A stretch of 64,000 nucleotides of DNA from Branchiostoma floridae (taxonomy: Eukaryota; Chordata; Leptocardii; Amphioxiformes; Branchiostomatidae). Position numbers and translations under genes: made by a program. The stretch is taken from the NCBI RefSeq assembly GCF_000003815.2, contig NC_049979.1, positions 34,441,738 through 34,505,737 of the forward strand, given 5' to 3'. The stretch's first letter is position 1. Each line of letters opens with the position of its first letter. Positions 47,857-62,800 of this stretch are shown here, in pieces. The notes below the pieces were generated by a model, which saw only the letters and a program-made list of their open reading frames with translations, was not told where the DNA came from and ran no database searches.

Positions 47857-50800
47857 GTACGTACGGTGATAATAAAATCATTTTGCTGTCTTCAAATTTA
47901 TAGATTTCTTCGGCCTTGAAGGACCAAAATTTAGCTGTATACTTCGTACCATGATAACACGTACTGCCATATAATTTGTTATAACCGTTAATGCATTTGT
48001 AAAGCAGACGAAACTTATGCTAGAGGAACATTATCCCGGAACAGGAACTGATTTATTACATGATGTATATGTGAGTTCGACGACCTCAAACCTTACCCAA
48101 ACAGTCATTGTGACAGTCTCATAAAGTCATATTTTAGGAGATTTAGAAAGTATGTCCTAATTTGCATAATTCATATATGGTGGTGTTAACCCCAACCCAA
48201 GTGCCGTATGTCACAAATATGACATCCCTGTCATTTACCTCTAATATGTTATCAAAGTTGCTTTCACCTATGCAAATATTTGTTTTTCAATGGATATGCA
48301 AATAGATAAGGACTCATCTTCTGTATATAGGGGCCTCAATGCCCCCTTCATATTCATCTGTTTTAATTCTAATATTTCTATATGATTTGTAGCAGGACTG
48401 GCCTGTAAAATAACGTAGAACGTAATTGGTGCATTATGCGGAAAGTGTATTGGATTGATTTATTTCTACAAAATATATAGTTGATTTAGGGTAAAACGTA
48501 ACCAATGAATTATTCATTAAGCATAAGCAAACTAGTTGACATTGCCAAATTTAGCATGCTTTGTTGGAATGCCGTTCAGGCCCCTCATACCCCAAGTACT
48601 AGTATGAAAGTCCAGTGATAAAGTAATGAAGCATTTCCCATTGATTATGCATCATCATTGATTCTGCAAATTATCTTTAAAAATTGACACTGCTTGCATA
48701 CAGTACTGATGTTCTTGTTAGCTTTTTTCTTCCTCTATCATATGTGTGTATGTATCAAAGACTATCACTATGTCAAAGAAGACTCCGATATCCTATGTTC
48801 TATCTACCTGAATAATGTTTGCAAGAGAATTTGGAGCCTGAACAAGCTGTCATGCAAGGACATGCATACATTTTTCAGGTTCACGAGCAATGGCTGTCCA
48901 CCGTCATCAAACAGAGGTGCCTGCCCAGAAAATGTGCCCGTCCCCAGCACCTCTCCAAGTCAGAGCAGGCACTCTTACTGCAGCCATCCACAAAGAAGGT
49001 GCCAGCCCAGTGGAGACGAATTAGCATATCCACCATCGCAAAGACAACTGAGCCTCAAAGGTATGTACAGGACATACATTTATGCCATATCTGGGCCATG
49101 GTGGTGTTTAATATAGGAATCGTACACTGGTCCATATTTTACAGTATTCCTCAGGCTTATTTAGTCCTGTGTCACACAGGCTGCCATAGAATCAAAGTAC
49201 ATAATTCAAAAATTATTTGCGCATATGGGCACCATGTAGTCCGCTGTCTAATTCGAATACAGACTGTACCATAGTTTGACATCAAAACTATTGTTCGTAG
49301 TCTCAGGAAAAGTCAGCTAAGAATACACAAATGTACCTATGGTGACATATTGTGAGTTGGAATAGAAGTTCAAATTTATGTGAATTATACATTGTATAGT
49401 TATAAAGCTAAAGGCCTCATACAAAAAGGCATTATGTAAAATAGTCCATGGTCAGATGTTGTGGTCAGTTGTACCTCCATCTCTTGACCCAGAGTGCCTG
49501 TTGTCGACCCCCTGTGGGACGTTATCCGGCCGTCCCAGGGCTTCAGCCAGACCATGCAGTGTGTGAGCGCACAGAACTACAGGGACATGTGGCAGCAGGC
49601 CTGTCACAAGTACGGCACCAGTACTCACAGACAGGAAGGACTCACACTCACAGCACAGGTAAGTACAGCACCAACCCTCACCAACTAGGACTCATACTCA
49701 CATTGACAGCTCAGGTCAGACACATACAGACTTATACATTGGAAATACATGCTCACCGTTTCAAGGTAGAGAGGTAATCACGAAAAAAACAAAATAGAAC
49801 CACTGCAAACATTTCAAGATTATGGTATCTCAAAAATCATCCTTAATAGTAAAATGTATACCAACTCAGCTTCCTCATTGTAGCTCATTTTTATGATGCA
49901 AGAAGAGGTCGATAAGGCCATTATACGGATATCATCAGCACGCACATTCAAAGAATAGAAAACTTTTGAACCATATACTGTGAATCGTACAAAGCAGCTG
50001 CAAAATGAATGAGCAAATATATGTAGTAGATTGCCAAAAACATATCGGAAAACGTATACTATTGTCATAGAATGTCACCGTCAATTCCAAGGTCAATGAA
50101 GAAGATATGACTATATGGTAAAACTTCTATTCACATGTCTGCATCAGTTTTGGGGTCAGAGAGGATGCCGTCCATAAGGACCATATAATCAAATCAACAT
50201 GACCCAGTGCAATTATAGCCGATTATATCCTCAACAAGTTACCAACGTTCTGTTTGCCACTTCTTTCTGCAGGAGTTTAACAAGGAGACGCAGGCACTGT
50301 TGGAACAGCTTTACTGCTGTCCAGTGGTCAGCACTGACAGGGACAGCGACAGAGACCAGGAGAGGGAACCCGCCGACGCAGCTGTTCCCAGGTGCTCCAA
50401 CCTGCAGGTGGTCCTGGGCATGTTCGAGTCCCCGACGGCCTTCTACCTGATCCAGCCATACCTGGAGCACACCGTGGCGGACTGCGTCGTGTTCAGCCCC
50501 GCCATGTTTGCCAACTCGTACGCCAAACAGCTGTTTGTGCTGTACCAGATCCTGCATGCTGTCCTCAGCTGTCACGACCTTGGTGTGCTGTGCGGCGAGC
50601 TGTCTCTCCAGGATCTTGCGTTGGACGGCAAGCTGTGGGTCCGACTGCCGGCGCCCGACTGCCGGAGAAGGATAGCAAAGGCGGGCAACGTTGTCAAAAA
50701 TAACCATGTAACAACGACAAAGGACCTGACATGGGAGGAGTCAGAACTGAGGAGCCTGACGCACAAGTGGGTACACAGACGCTTGTCGAATTTCGACTAC

Positions 50801-53800
50801 CTCATGGTTCTGAACAGGTTCGCGGGACGGAGGATGTGCGACCCTAACCACCACCCGGTCCTCCCGTGGATCATGGACTTCACCCAACCGCAGGGCGGGT
50901 GGCGGGACCTTACCAGGTCAAAGTTCAGGCTGAACAAGGGCGACCACCAGTTGGACCTCATGTACGAGTCCGACAATGTTGTGCCGTCCGTCAGCCATGA
51001 TGTTGGTTCCCACGCGCATGTACCGCACCACATCACGGACGTGCTGTCGGACATCACGTATTACGTGTACAAGGCGCGCAGGATGCCGAAGACCGTGCTG
51101 TGTACCAACGTGAGGAGTAACTGGGTCCCGGAGGAGTACCCCATGAGCATGCAGAGGATCTACGAGTGGTCGCCCGACGAGTGCATCCCAGAGTTCTTCT
51201 CTGATCCCACCATCTTCCAGTCCCTCCACACGGACCTTCCGGACTTAGAGGTGATAGAAAAAGACTAAATAAATAGATAAACAAGGAAGATATAAATGTA
51301 TGGAAATGGTTTAGCAAGAGTTGATTCACTAACTTTGTGACTAGAAGCTAACCTTAGCATCCAGAAAGAAGAGAAAAGCTTGTCTGTGTTGCCTTGGTAG
51401 AATCTATTTTGGAGTATAATAATAAGACCTAATAATTAATTGTAATTGCCAACACATAAAAATCAGAGATCTAACTCGCATTTTCGACTGTACAGCACCT
51501 TTAAAACTTCAAACTTACCCAATGTTTTGAGATCCGTATGTGTGCATACAGTCAAACCCATAGAAGTGGCTGCCTCTACAAAAGGGCCATATGATCTCTT
51601 TAGGTCAATATATCTGTTGGTCATTGGTGGTCCCCTAGATAATTGTTCTCAATGATAGAAAAAATCAATCCTGCTTATAGTGACCACCCAAGGTTGGACA
51701 AGTTTTCTCAAATTGACTTGTCCTATCGGGCAAGTACTTGAAAAATTTACTTGCCCGAACCAACTTTTCACTTGCCCGAAATTTAAATGACATTTTTCTA
51801 CGTATTTTCATGGCCTTTAATGGAATTCTTGTTATTGGCTCTATTTTCTGTGTTAACCAATGCTTGATGACTGCCATGACTGTGAAAAGTCAAAATCTCA
51901 CTCAGTCAATGGCGAAAAGCTAACTTGCCCGATAGGGCAAGTGGGGAAGGACATACACTTGCCCGATTGGCATTTTCACTTGCCCGGGACAATAGGGCTA
52001 GTGGACTTTTCCAACCCTGCCACCTGCCCACATATATTAGATTTTATTGGTCCCCTGAGTGGTCTTCTTGGGTGGGTTTGACTGTGAACCACTGTTGACT
52101 ATTCTCCAAGCATATGATACCGTCAGGGAAGTCAGGGAGGCTAGTAGGCTGCCACTACTAGTCCCACTGTAACCTCTGCCTGGAGAATAAGTGTTGACTA
52201 TGATGTTCTCTGCAGGTGCCATCTTGGTGCAGCTCACCACAGGATTTTGTAGAGAAACACCGCGCTGCGTTAGAGAGCGAGTTCATCTCACTGAGGATCC
52301 ACCATTGGATAGATCTGACGTTTGGGTACAAGGTAGGAAACTTTGTACTGTTTGTTTGTTTTTTCATTGTGCACAGCATTTGTTAGCATATGTTGTATGG
52401 TTGTCATGCTATCACAAACTCACAGCATTATAAAAGGAAGTTTAAGTAGAATTTCTGTGGCAGCAGAACATAAAATATTCTGGTCCTCTGGATAAGAAAA
52501 TCTTTGTGCCATTATCATTAAGATGGACAATTTAGCACATTGTTTAATTTTCATGACATTCATGAACACTGCAAATACAATCCACACTGTGGTTCCCCCA
52601 TTTCTAATGGTACCAATAAATGCACCCAAGGAAAAGGTAAAAAATCTGACAGCTTTTTTTATATGAGTTTTTATGATACAATTATTGTGCACTTGCATGC
52701 TCTGACTATTGTTATCCAATGCCATAGAGTACATATATAGAGTACATATAGATATGTATAGACTTACCTTAGACCTTAGATCCTCCCGCAACACTCTTCA
52801 GTGTTGTATTGGTCATCAATAATGTAAATGCAGTTAGGTTCGCGGGGATTTAATTAGGTGGTAGCGGTAAGATGGAGTGTTCGCGTTGTTTTTGACTTCG
52901 TGCACCATCCTGCAAACCTAGAAAGGTTAAATGCAGGAGAATGCAGGAGAAAACAGAAGGAACATGTTCAAGGTGGTCTTGTCAGTCTGCAGTGAAGTAA
53001 CCACCGCAAAAAACACAGACGTAAAACTACCGCAAAGGTTTACAGACAAAGAAATGGTCTTAGATATTGACTTTTTTCTGAACATTTTCTTAATCTTACA
53101 CTGAGTACCCCTCATAGACAAAATTAAGATGCTACTGCAGAATTCAGATGTTCTGGAAAAAGTTGACCACTTGTGTTTCTGACCCAGCTGTCAGGCAAAG
53201 ATGCGGTGAAGGCGAAGAACGTGTGCTTCCACCTGGTGGACAACCACACGCGCCCTGTGAACCACGGCATGGTGCAGCTGTTCCACACGCCGCACCCGCT
53301 CAGGAAGTGTGGCGCCAACAGCTTCACCTGGGAGCCTCCGCCGGTACTGCAGCTGGGCAGGGCAAATGGCAGGAGTACTGAGGTGGAGCAGGCAAAGGTA
53401 TGGATGTTAACATTAGAACAAGGGGGCCCCCTGGGAACTGTTACCGGTACTGCAGCAGGGCTGGGCAGGGCGAATATCAGGAGTACTGAAGTGGTGCAGG
53501 CAAAGGTATGGAGGTTGAAGACAGAACAAGGGGGACCCCTGGGAACTGGCACCAGTACTGTAGCTATGAAACTCCTTACATCTACTTGTACTACATGTAT
53601 TTCATTAAGTATCTTAATCATCTTAACACAAGACAAAGTATTCTTTATATGCCTTTCAAGAAGATGTGAAAGAACAGAAATGTATAGTTTATATATTCTG
53701 TATGTTAAGTCATTTGTTGTAAAACTTTCCTAACAACTTATATTTGAGATTTTTTTGATGGGGGGACTCAGCCTTTATTTTCATACACTCCTCAATTTTG

Positions 53801-56800
53801 CAGTGGTTGTCATCCATATAACCAAATCAGTTTGGTCTTTTTAAAAATGTATAACAAAACATGTAACAAAATGTTATATGTGTGTCTTTGTTGTTGACAG
53901 ATGGTGCTTGAGGAAGACAGTGACAGTTTAACAGAGAGCGGGAGGTTGGACGTGGTGGAACCAGATGTGTTCTACCCTGATACAGATTCCATAGTGATGC
54001 AGGGAGACAGTTTCTATGGCAACCAAGAGACTGACACACAGACAGACGGCTATGCGGCTTTGAAATCAGCATTACAGGTTGGTGAAAGTGATATCAAACC
54101 AGTTTAGCTTAAAAGAAAATTACGTTTTCTCTGGTTGTAGCAGGAAAATTCCCCTGGCTCTTTTCAATGAGCATACTGGACCACAGGTTAATATTCTGTC
54201 CTAAGGACTGCTAAGCTTTTTGGTGAGCAACTATGGCTGAATTTAAACTCCTGAATTATTGGTCCAAAGGCGGGGTTGCTTACCACTTGCCTACACAATA
54301 CTATAACACTTAACGGTGCACACACCAGTTATTCTGCAACAGGAGCCGGTAGTACCGATAGTGCACAGAAAAATAGTGACAAAAGGGTTTCAAGCCAGGG
54401 TCCTTGAGTACACATTTCTCAGAATCACATGGTTGAAAAATGTGTGTTTTTTTAATGAAAATTGACTTGGGGGAATGCCCTCTAAAAACCTATGTCAACA
54501 AATCAGTGAAAACAGCTTTTTGTTTGTAACTACAAAAATCAAGTCGGTCTTGTTCTGTTACATGTAGTAAAACTACTCAACTTTCTGTATGTTTCAACTT
54601 TGAGCATCTAGAAAATTATGTTAAATCATATACTATTTATAGGTCATGTTTCTTTCCAACTGACTTGTCATGCCTGTTTCAGGTATTTGGTGAGACCTAT
54701 GACAGACCAGTAAATACTGGAACTGAGGAGCCCAGTTCTCTGGAGAAAGACAAGAAGAGTGGGAGGGGGAGACCTTTCTTCAGCAGGTACCAAGTTATTC
54801 AAGGTTGCACATGATGTAGGAATAACTGTTTTGGTAGTAAGAATGGGTTAAAGTGATTTTAATTTGCAAGTACATTGTAGTTACCATTGGAAATAGGGTG
54901 GAGGGGGGCTTAACCATCCCAGCAATCATCGCAATACACACATCCTACAATTATACACATACAGTTGACTCTCAACAAGTATGTGCTGCTGTCATGTTGT
55001 AACAGTTGGTGCAAAGTCATAGGCAACATGACAAGTCCATATGTTTGTTGGTGACAGTCAGCCATTTGGGATGTGTATTGTGTGCTGTGTATTGCAATGA
55101 TTGTATGGGCTGCATAATTATGCATATATATTAACAATTTTGAGTGTACTAATTTAGTACACTCAAAATTGTTCAGACAACACAGTATATAACAATTATA
55201 CAGATTACATTAATTTTGTACATGATTTAAGTGCTAATAAAAGAACAACATAATGTAAAAAAAAAAACATAAATATATAATTTTTATCCTAATATGGTTA
55301 CATAGTATATAATATTACATGCACCAAGAAAACATACACAAAGCAAATTTTTCATATCTTGTCTATAGAACTAGAACAGAAACGGAGCATACCAAGTCTG
55401 AGACCCGACCGGAGGAGGCGCCCATCAGGCTGCCCGAGGGGTTCAACCCGCTGGCCGCCCTGGTGCAGGTGGAGAGTGAGCTCAAGTTCATGGCCACTGG
55501 TGCACAACATGGCCAACACAATCAGGTAATGAACAAAGAAACTCTTTTTTTTCACAACCACAAATTGTTTTGGTGACCCTCTTCTGTCACCTTCTTCAGG
55601 GCAATTACATACAATACTGCAGTGCGATGTGAACTGGTCAGAATTACCTCGAGGAAGGTTACAGACGGTCACTGAAACATCGGTGAAAATAAAGTTGTGG
55701 TTGTGTAAAAAGAGTCTTTTTACTCAGTGATATTTAACCAATCTGATGAAACTATTCACAGGTCAATCAGGTATAGTAATGTTAAAGTGATATCCATGCA
55801 TTCAGGGTAAGTGCAAAGGGCATACTTTTAAAGTCTATTAGATACATTACAATATTATTGCTTTTGACTGATAATGGCCAGGTGGCAAAATGGTCTTGTG
55901 GTTTGTATTACACACACATTAAACTGCATGCCTTATGGTGTGACATACCAGGTTTTTACTGCTGAATAGTACAAGCTGCATATTCGGACCGATTGATTTC
56001 ATCCATTCACATTGAGATGGATCCCTACTCTATTAAAAAACTGTGGTTGATTCTTAAAAGTGGGTCAGGTGTGACTCTCCTAAAAAAACGTCAAACCTTT
56101 AAGTCCAGTCTTATGCAGTGTGTTACGGGTGAAGGCATAGTCTGGACATTTTTCCTCTGTCATTGACCAACATCCATCTTATATATGTTCTCATTTTGGT
56201 GTCAGTAGTAGCACCAAAGGTGATTGTCTTCCCTGTCCCACAGGTGAGCAGCAGTGACCAGTCAGTGTCGGGTGAGGAGGAGGAGGATGAGAGTACCATC
56301 TCCACCCATCTCCTGACCCAGGACATCACTGCTGTGGGCTGTCTGGTGGCAGAACTGATGTTGGGCAGTAAGCTGGGAGTCCTCAGCCCTCAGGCCAACC
56401 TGCAGGAGAGGGTCAACAACATCAGGAAACATGTGCTAGAATTACCCCGGTACTAGACTTTGATGTGCTTTTGATGTGCTTGGGCAATAGGTGCAATGTA
56501 CAAGATGAGTAATGCCCCTTTCACGTATAGCTGACTGTGGCCTTCTGACCATCTCCAGACCATGGTTCGGGGTTACTGTAAATGCAAAAAATAGTAACGG
56601 TTTTATGTTAAACTTTGCTGTTTTTGCAGGGACTTCTTCACCACAAACTCACACATGTATGCACTATACATGTATATTTAATGCATATTGTACATGCATA
56701 CATGCATAAATACCTAGAAAGCACAAATTGAACACTGATCCAAATTTGAACGTACATATTTATAAAAAATTAGCAGAAGGTAAATATGGTTTTACCTAGA

Positions 56801-59800
56801 TCGGTGACTGTTGATCACACCAGCACTATGAAAGGGACTGTTCTGCACCCTTTTAGAGTCGGTATTAGTTTTCGACTGACTGTAAGTAAATACTCCGGAC
56901 CAGTGTTTCCATTACTGTACAATATGTGTCTATGGTGCTATCTCGAATTCAAAACCACTGCAAATGTTCCATTTTCTTCTTAACACAAAATTAAATCCCC
57001 ACAGTTACTGGAAGGCAAATATAGGACAGTAGCTTGATGTCTTGAAGCCTGCTATCACCAGGCTAATACTGTCTTCCTGCCTTTCAGGCCCATTCAGGAA
57101 TCAGTTGAGACCATCCTCCAGCTGGACTGGAAGGAGAAGCCATCTTCAGGCAGAGATGACGTGTGTGCAGGTGACGAGATCACTTCAGCTGGCCCCCCAA
57201 CCTCCACCCTGGGCTCCCTACTCAACCCCCACACCAGCCCCTTCCCCTTTCCCCCATACTTCCCCAAACTGCACGAGTATCTCTCTCAACATGTACAGCA
57301 GGAAAGGTCTGCTAGACAGGTCCACCTAGTTACCAAGTGGCTTCCAGATCTTCTACCTGAACTGAACCAGGAAGGTTTAGAACTGTTGCTGCCATATGTG
57401 GTGTCCTTACTTGAGAGCCCGAAGTCGGGCGCAGAGGCCACCATTTGTATTTTCGATATCTTCGCGCAGTATTTGGGACCGGCCATGACGAGCCGCAAGC
57501 TGCTCAGGCCGCTGACAAATCTCATGGACCACGGGAATGTGTCGCTGAGTTACGTCAAGCTCTTCCACAGGACGTTTCTACTTCAGTTGCTCGTCAGGTT
57601 TGGTCTCCAGACATTTCTGGGACAGATCGTCGGGCTGATCGTCGAAGCCACGGCCGATCTCAGAGACCCGTTAGCGGAACTGACTGCGATTGGTCGGCTC
57701 TCACCTCCGGAAGAGGACGTTGACCTCGGCATGGATGCGCTTCAGCCGTCGTATGAAGAAGATGAGCAGGAAGATCCTCTGATGTACGATAATATCACCA
57801 CGGAGACTGGGATGTCCTTTCCCAACGTAACAAGTAGATCATGCACTGACGGTACAGATAACAACTTCTCCTTAGAGAGATACCGACAGAATGTGGAAAG
57901 AGTCATAAGCGAAGGAGACAGCCAATCGCTCAACGAAGAGGGCTCCACCTTCTCCGGAGACATCCTATTGGACGGCACGAGCAGCGACATAGACAGAGAC
58001 GACGAGGAAACGGAGTACTCCACGTCAGAAAGAATTTCGCTCGTAGATTGCGGAACTGATGAAGACTCCTTGCAGGACTTTGCCAGATCGGCGTCATTGG
58101 GACCGGATCAAAATCTAGACATGACCGAACTGGAGAGCTCGTCTTTACGCAGAGCAGAGCCGGGCACGAGTAAGGAGAACTTTTTTGTCGGGAGTCCCGG
58201 TGGGGTGTCGGTCCACAGTGTGTCCAGACTTGTGGTCAATGAGGGGCAGGGTAGTGATGAGGAGGAGGAGGAGCAGAGGAGCAGTGATACGGAGGAGGTT
58301 GGGGATCAGCAGGAAGATACAGGTAATGATAATATCAACTTTGAATTTAACTGATACTATAACTAGTATATAATGTGTATTTACAACTCACAGACTGTGT
58401 GTCCACATTGTGCAATTCAGTCTTTGGCTGCCAATGAGCTTTTAGTTTTTTCGTGAAATGATTATGAATTAGTTTACCTTTACAATACAGGACGTAGCCA
58501 GGTGGATAGCAGCGGTGCTGTCTACAGCCTTGTCACATCAGGTGAAAGTGGCAAGCAAGAGGTGGACCTGAACTTAAGCATCTTAGAGGAGTTTGAAGAA
58601 GGTTTGCATTTCACCTTGTATCATTTTTTTTCTATGCAAACACCATTTAGTTGCTCAAAATTACAGTGTTTTAGTAAAGGGACTCCACATTTGGGAATGT
58701 ATAGTGTGTGACAGTTTGACAATGTGTGTATCCAAATAGAGAACAATAAGGAGATGTGCCTTACAAGTTACAGTAACCTATAAGTGTGTGTGCCACTTGA
58801 TAAGATTTGTTGTTACCAATAGAGAGAATGTCCCTGTAGCACAACTGGTATACGTAGCAGCCTCACAGTTGAGCTTCTGGTTCCAATCAGTTGGTAGTAG
58901 GAGAACCTGGTTCAATTCTATGTAGGGCATCTCAGTTAGGGCTGCACCTGTCTTTTGGAAGGAATGTAAAATAGGGCTCATCTGTTCGAGGAGGTGCCAC
59001 GAACATGTTAATTGAGATGGGCTAACAGCGCTGCGTGCCTGCGAAGCTGGTGTGTTACGCCGAAGGGCGGTTATACCGGCTATATAGATACCGATACAGA
59101 TACAGATACATTGTACATATACCCTGCTACAGAAACAGCAGGGTAACTTGCAGCCCTACGTGTATGTTCCACTAGGCAATGGAAACGAACAAACGTTACC
59201 AAGAGAAATCTTTGTTGTCTCCAGGTTTAACCGTGGCTGACGTTGCAGCAGACAGCATCATGTGGCTGGCAGACCGGCTGGGACCGGCCCTGACAGGTCG
59301 CTACCTGGGGAAGAACCTGCTGAAGCTGCTGAACAACTGTTACCAGGGACCTGAACAGCAGTGTCTGGTGGAGGGGGAGGGAGGTCAGTTATGGACACTG
59401 TTTTGTATGAATTACCTTTTAAAAGCACAAAAGCACAATACCACCTCTACATAAGGGTTACTTGGCCTATTTGATCACTTTTTAGCAGTCTGTTCGATAA
59501 CTTACCCATTGATACAATCATCATACAAGCAATAAGAAACTCGGAAGGCAATCCGACCCACGAGATGGCTTGGACTGAGGGTAGTTCAGAGGGTGATTCA
59601 GAATTCTCTTTACTTCATACTCATCCAAGAAAACTGTTTACTAGCTTTGTATTGCATTTCAATGTAAAATGCGCTAGAAGTTGAATACAAACGTCTGACT
59701 TGAATGTTCAAAACATGCGAAATACATTCAAATTATTCTATAGGGAACATTCGGATTGAAGGTCACCACGTCTGGATGACAACAAAAAAGCATTTGTCTA

Positions 59801-62800
59801 CTGTATACAGGTCTATTGCAATCAGTATTACTGGAAGGCTACATATCAAGAAACAAATATATGGTGCAATATCATGTATGGCGAGTTGTTTTTTGTCTGT
59901 TGGATTGAATTCACAAGTTTCTTGCCCAATAGCAGAACAAGCCACAGTGTCTAGCAGAACTGTGGTAGGAGACCGACACTCACGGCTGGTTTTAAAGTGC
60001 CTGACGGACATCGTCGTGATGTATGGAGAGTCTGTCATCACGTCCCAGTATATCCCACACATCACATTCATGGTGAGTCTCAGTACATCCCACACATCAC
60101 ATTCATGGTGAGTCCCAGTACATCCCACACATCACATTCATGGTGAGTCCCAGTACATCCCACACATCACATTCATGGTGAGTCCTAGTACATCCCACAC
60201 ATCACATTCATGGTGAGTCCCAGTACATCCCACACATCACATTCATGGTGAGTCCCAGTACATCCCACACATCACATTCATGGTGAGTCCCAGTACATCC
60301 CACACATCACATTCATGGTGAGTCCCAGTATATCCCACACATCACATTCATGGTGAGTCCCAGTACATCCCACACATCACATTCATGGTGAGTCCCAGTA
60401 CATCCCACACATCACATTCATGGTGAGTCCCAGCACATCCCACACATCACATTCATGGTGAGTCCCAGCACATCCCACACATCACATTCATGGTGAGTCC
60501 CAGCACATCCCACACATCACATTCATGGTGAGTCCCAGTACATCCCACACATCACATTGTTGGGTAGTTAAAATATTTTCTTGTGATACCTTCATTCTTT
60601 AACTTACCAATGTACTATTTTTCTGCCACTTACAAATCTTTGATGAATTTATCAAGAGCCTTATCTCACACATGATAGTGTTTGAAGGGTTGACTGGAGA
60701 ATGGTTTTGTGTACAATTAGGTGTCGTCTGGACGCAGTAGACTGAACAGTAAGATGGAGGCAGGTCTGATCGGAGCCATGGTCCTGCTGAGGCACGTGGT
60801 GCCATTCATGTCCGACACCACCATCATGGACAACCTCAAGGTAAACTTATACAGCCATCAGACCTAAGATCTCGAGTCAATAGGAGCAACCAGTCTTCAT
60901 TATAAACAACAGTGTCTACTGAATACTAAACAGGAGTTAAAAAGAATTCATTCCTCCATAAAATAATTATAATTCTTGTATGTCTTGTTTAATTATAGTT
61001 CATTGATTATGCAAATAAGGTTCTGATTAACATTACATGAGTCGTTCACTTCCTGTCATTCTATTGTGAATTTGACAAGCATGTGGAAAATTGTTTCTGA
61101 TATAACTGCAAAAGCACAAACATGCATATACCAAAAGCAGTACCTCCCATGAAGAAGTAGCCTCTTCCAATGACCTCATGACCTGAAATGTCTGTCGGCA
61201 GTCAGCCAAGGTGATGAATCAGCTAATTCTAAGACCTCTGACCTTGACTTCCTGTTACTCCTGCAACTCTGACCTTTTCCCTTCACCTCCTGTCACTCAG
61301 TGGTGGGACAAAAATACGAGCCGACACACAAACAGATACATTAAAAACTTTTACTTAAGTTTAAAAATGAAATTCACAATTTACCATTATCTGTACAGAT
61401 GCTGGAGCGTGATATCCTGAAGCCGCTGATCTCGCTGGTCTCCAACCCGTGTGTGACGTTCCCCGGGAGCGGGCAGGCGCGGGCTGTCGTGTGTTACAAA
61501 CTGGTGGACGCCATGGTGCTCGTCACCCTGCGGATTGGGCGGGAGATGGCGCGGGAGGAACTCAACAAACTGCTCAGACAGTTCTTCAACTGTTTTGACC
61601 TCGTACATGGGGAAGGCAACACCACAGAAGGTAATGATGGCTTTACCTACCTGGCTTTACTTACATACATTGTGGGTCTTCTACCTGCAAAACTGCCCAA
61701 GATGACAGATGAAATCTGGACTATGTTGACAGTCACACTTTAGACAGGATTATTAAGCTTGTATCCATGCAGGGCTAGAAGTACTAGCCTGGTATTCAAC
61801 CTAGTATCCAACCGTATTATAGCTCCCAAGTCTCTTTTGTCTTCTCCACAATTATTTGCGGAGAGGACAGAAGAGACTAGGGAGCTATAATATGGATGGA
61901 TACCAGGCTAAGAAATACTGGGTGCATCAAACAAGTTGAGCTTACTAAAGATCACTGTAACTCTGCCATTGGTCAAGACAGATGTTTGTGCTCTCTTTCA
62001 CAACCATAATAAACAGTGGATAGTCTTAGACACCCTTTCCAGTAGCGTGCATGTCGGTTGAGCGACATTAGCTGGGATTCAAACTCAAGTTTTTTCAGCT
62101 CAGAGGCAGGATCACTAACTATTGGACAACACATGGTGCACAAAATGTTGAGTTATCTTTGTTGCAACCTTTTATTTCTTTCAGAGAGTACTGCAATGCC
62201 CAAGGCGTCGTCCTTCAGTCTGTCGGACTCCATGGAGTTTGTTGAGATAAAGATGGACACCAACACCAACACCTACAGGATCGGGACCCCCATCCGTATC
62301 AACAGCATCAGCCCACTGTCGTCAGACCCGCGCCGCAGCAGCAGGGTGAAACTCAACGCTTCTCCTGTCATGCCCAGTAAGTATGGACACAGTCTTCTTA
62401 AGTAATACAATATTATTCAATCTGTACAAAAATAGACTTTCTTCAGAAGGGTAATACTTTCAAAATTTGCTTGTTCTTGTGCATTCTTATAAAAAAAGGT
62501 GAATTTCAAAGATTCCACGTACAATTTGTATACTTGCATTAAGCACAGTTTTTTTATATATATAACTGCTTTGCTCACTCAGTGGTTTTATTCTGTGGTT
62601 ATAGTACCATGCATTATGACACCATATACACCTCAGGCTGGTCATTAACCCTTAATTACCGGTAAACTCTTTTCTTGTCATTCCATACCGGTTAATTCTT
62701 GTCATGCAGGTTGAAAGTCTTGCCTTACCAGGCAATTCTTGCTGTGTCTTGTCCATTTTTGCTTTTGTATAGCTTGGCTGTGTTTAGTCACTTGAAAGTA

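Noticed and set aside
59744-59932. 63 extra WDR81 residues from an upstream in-frame acceptor
   Set aside because: AT-rich, no counterpart in the family, and a good acceptor at 59932 keeps the frame. Kept only as an alternative.
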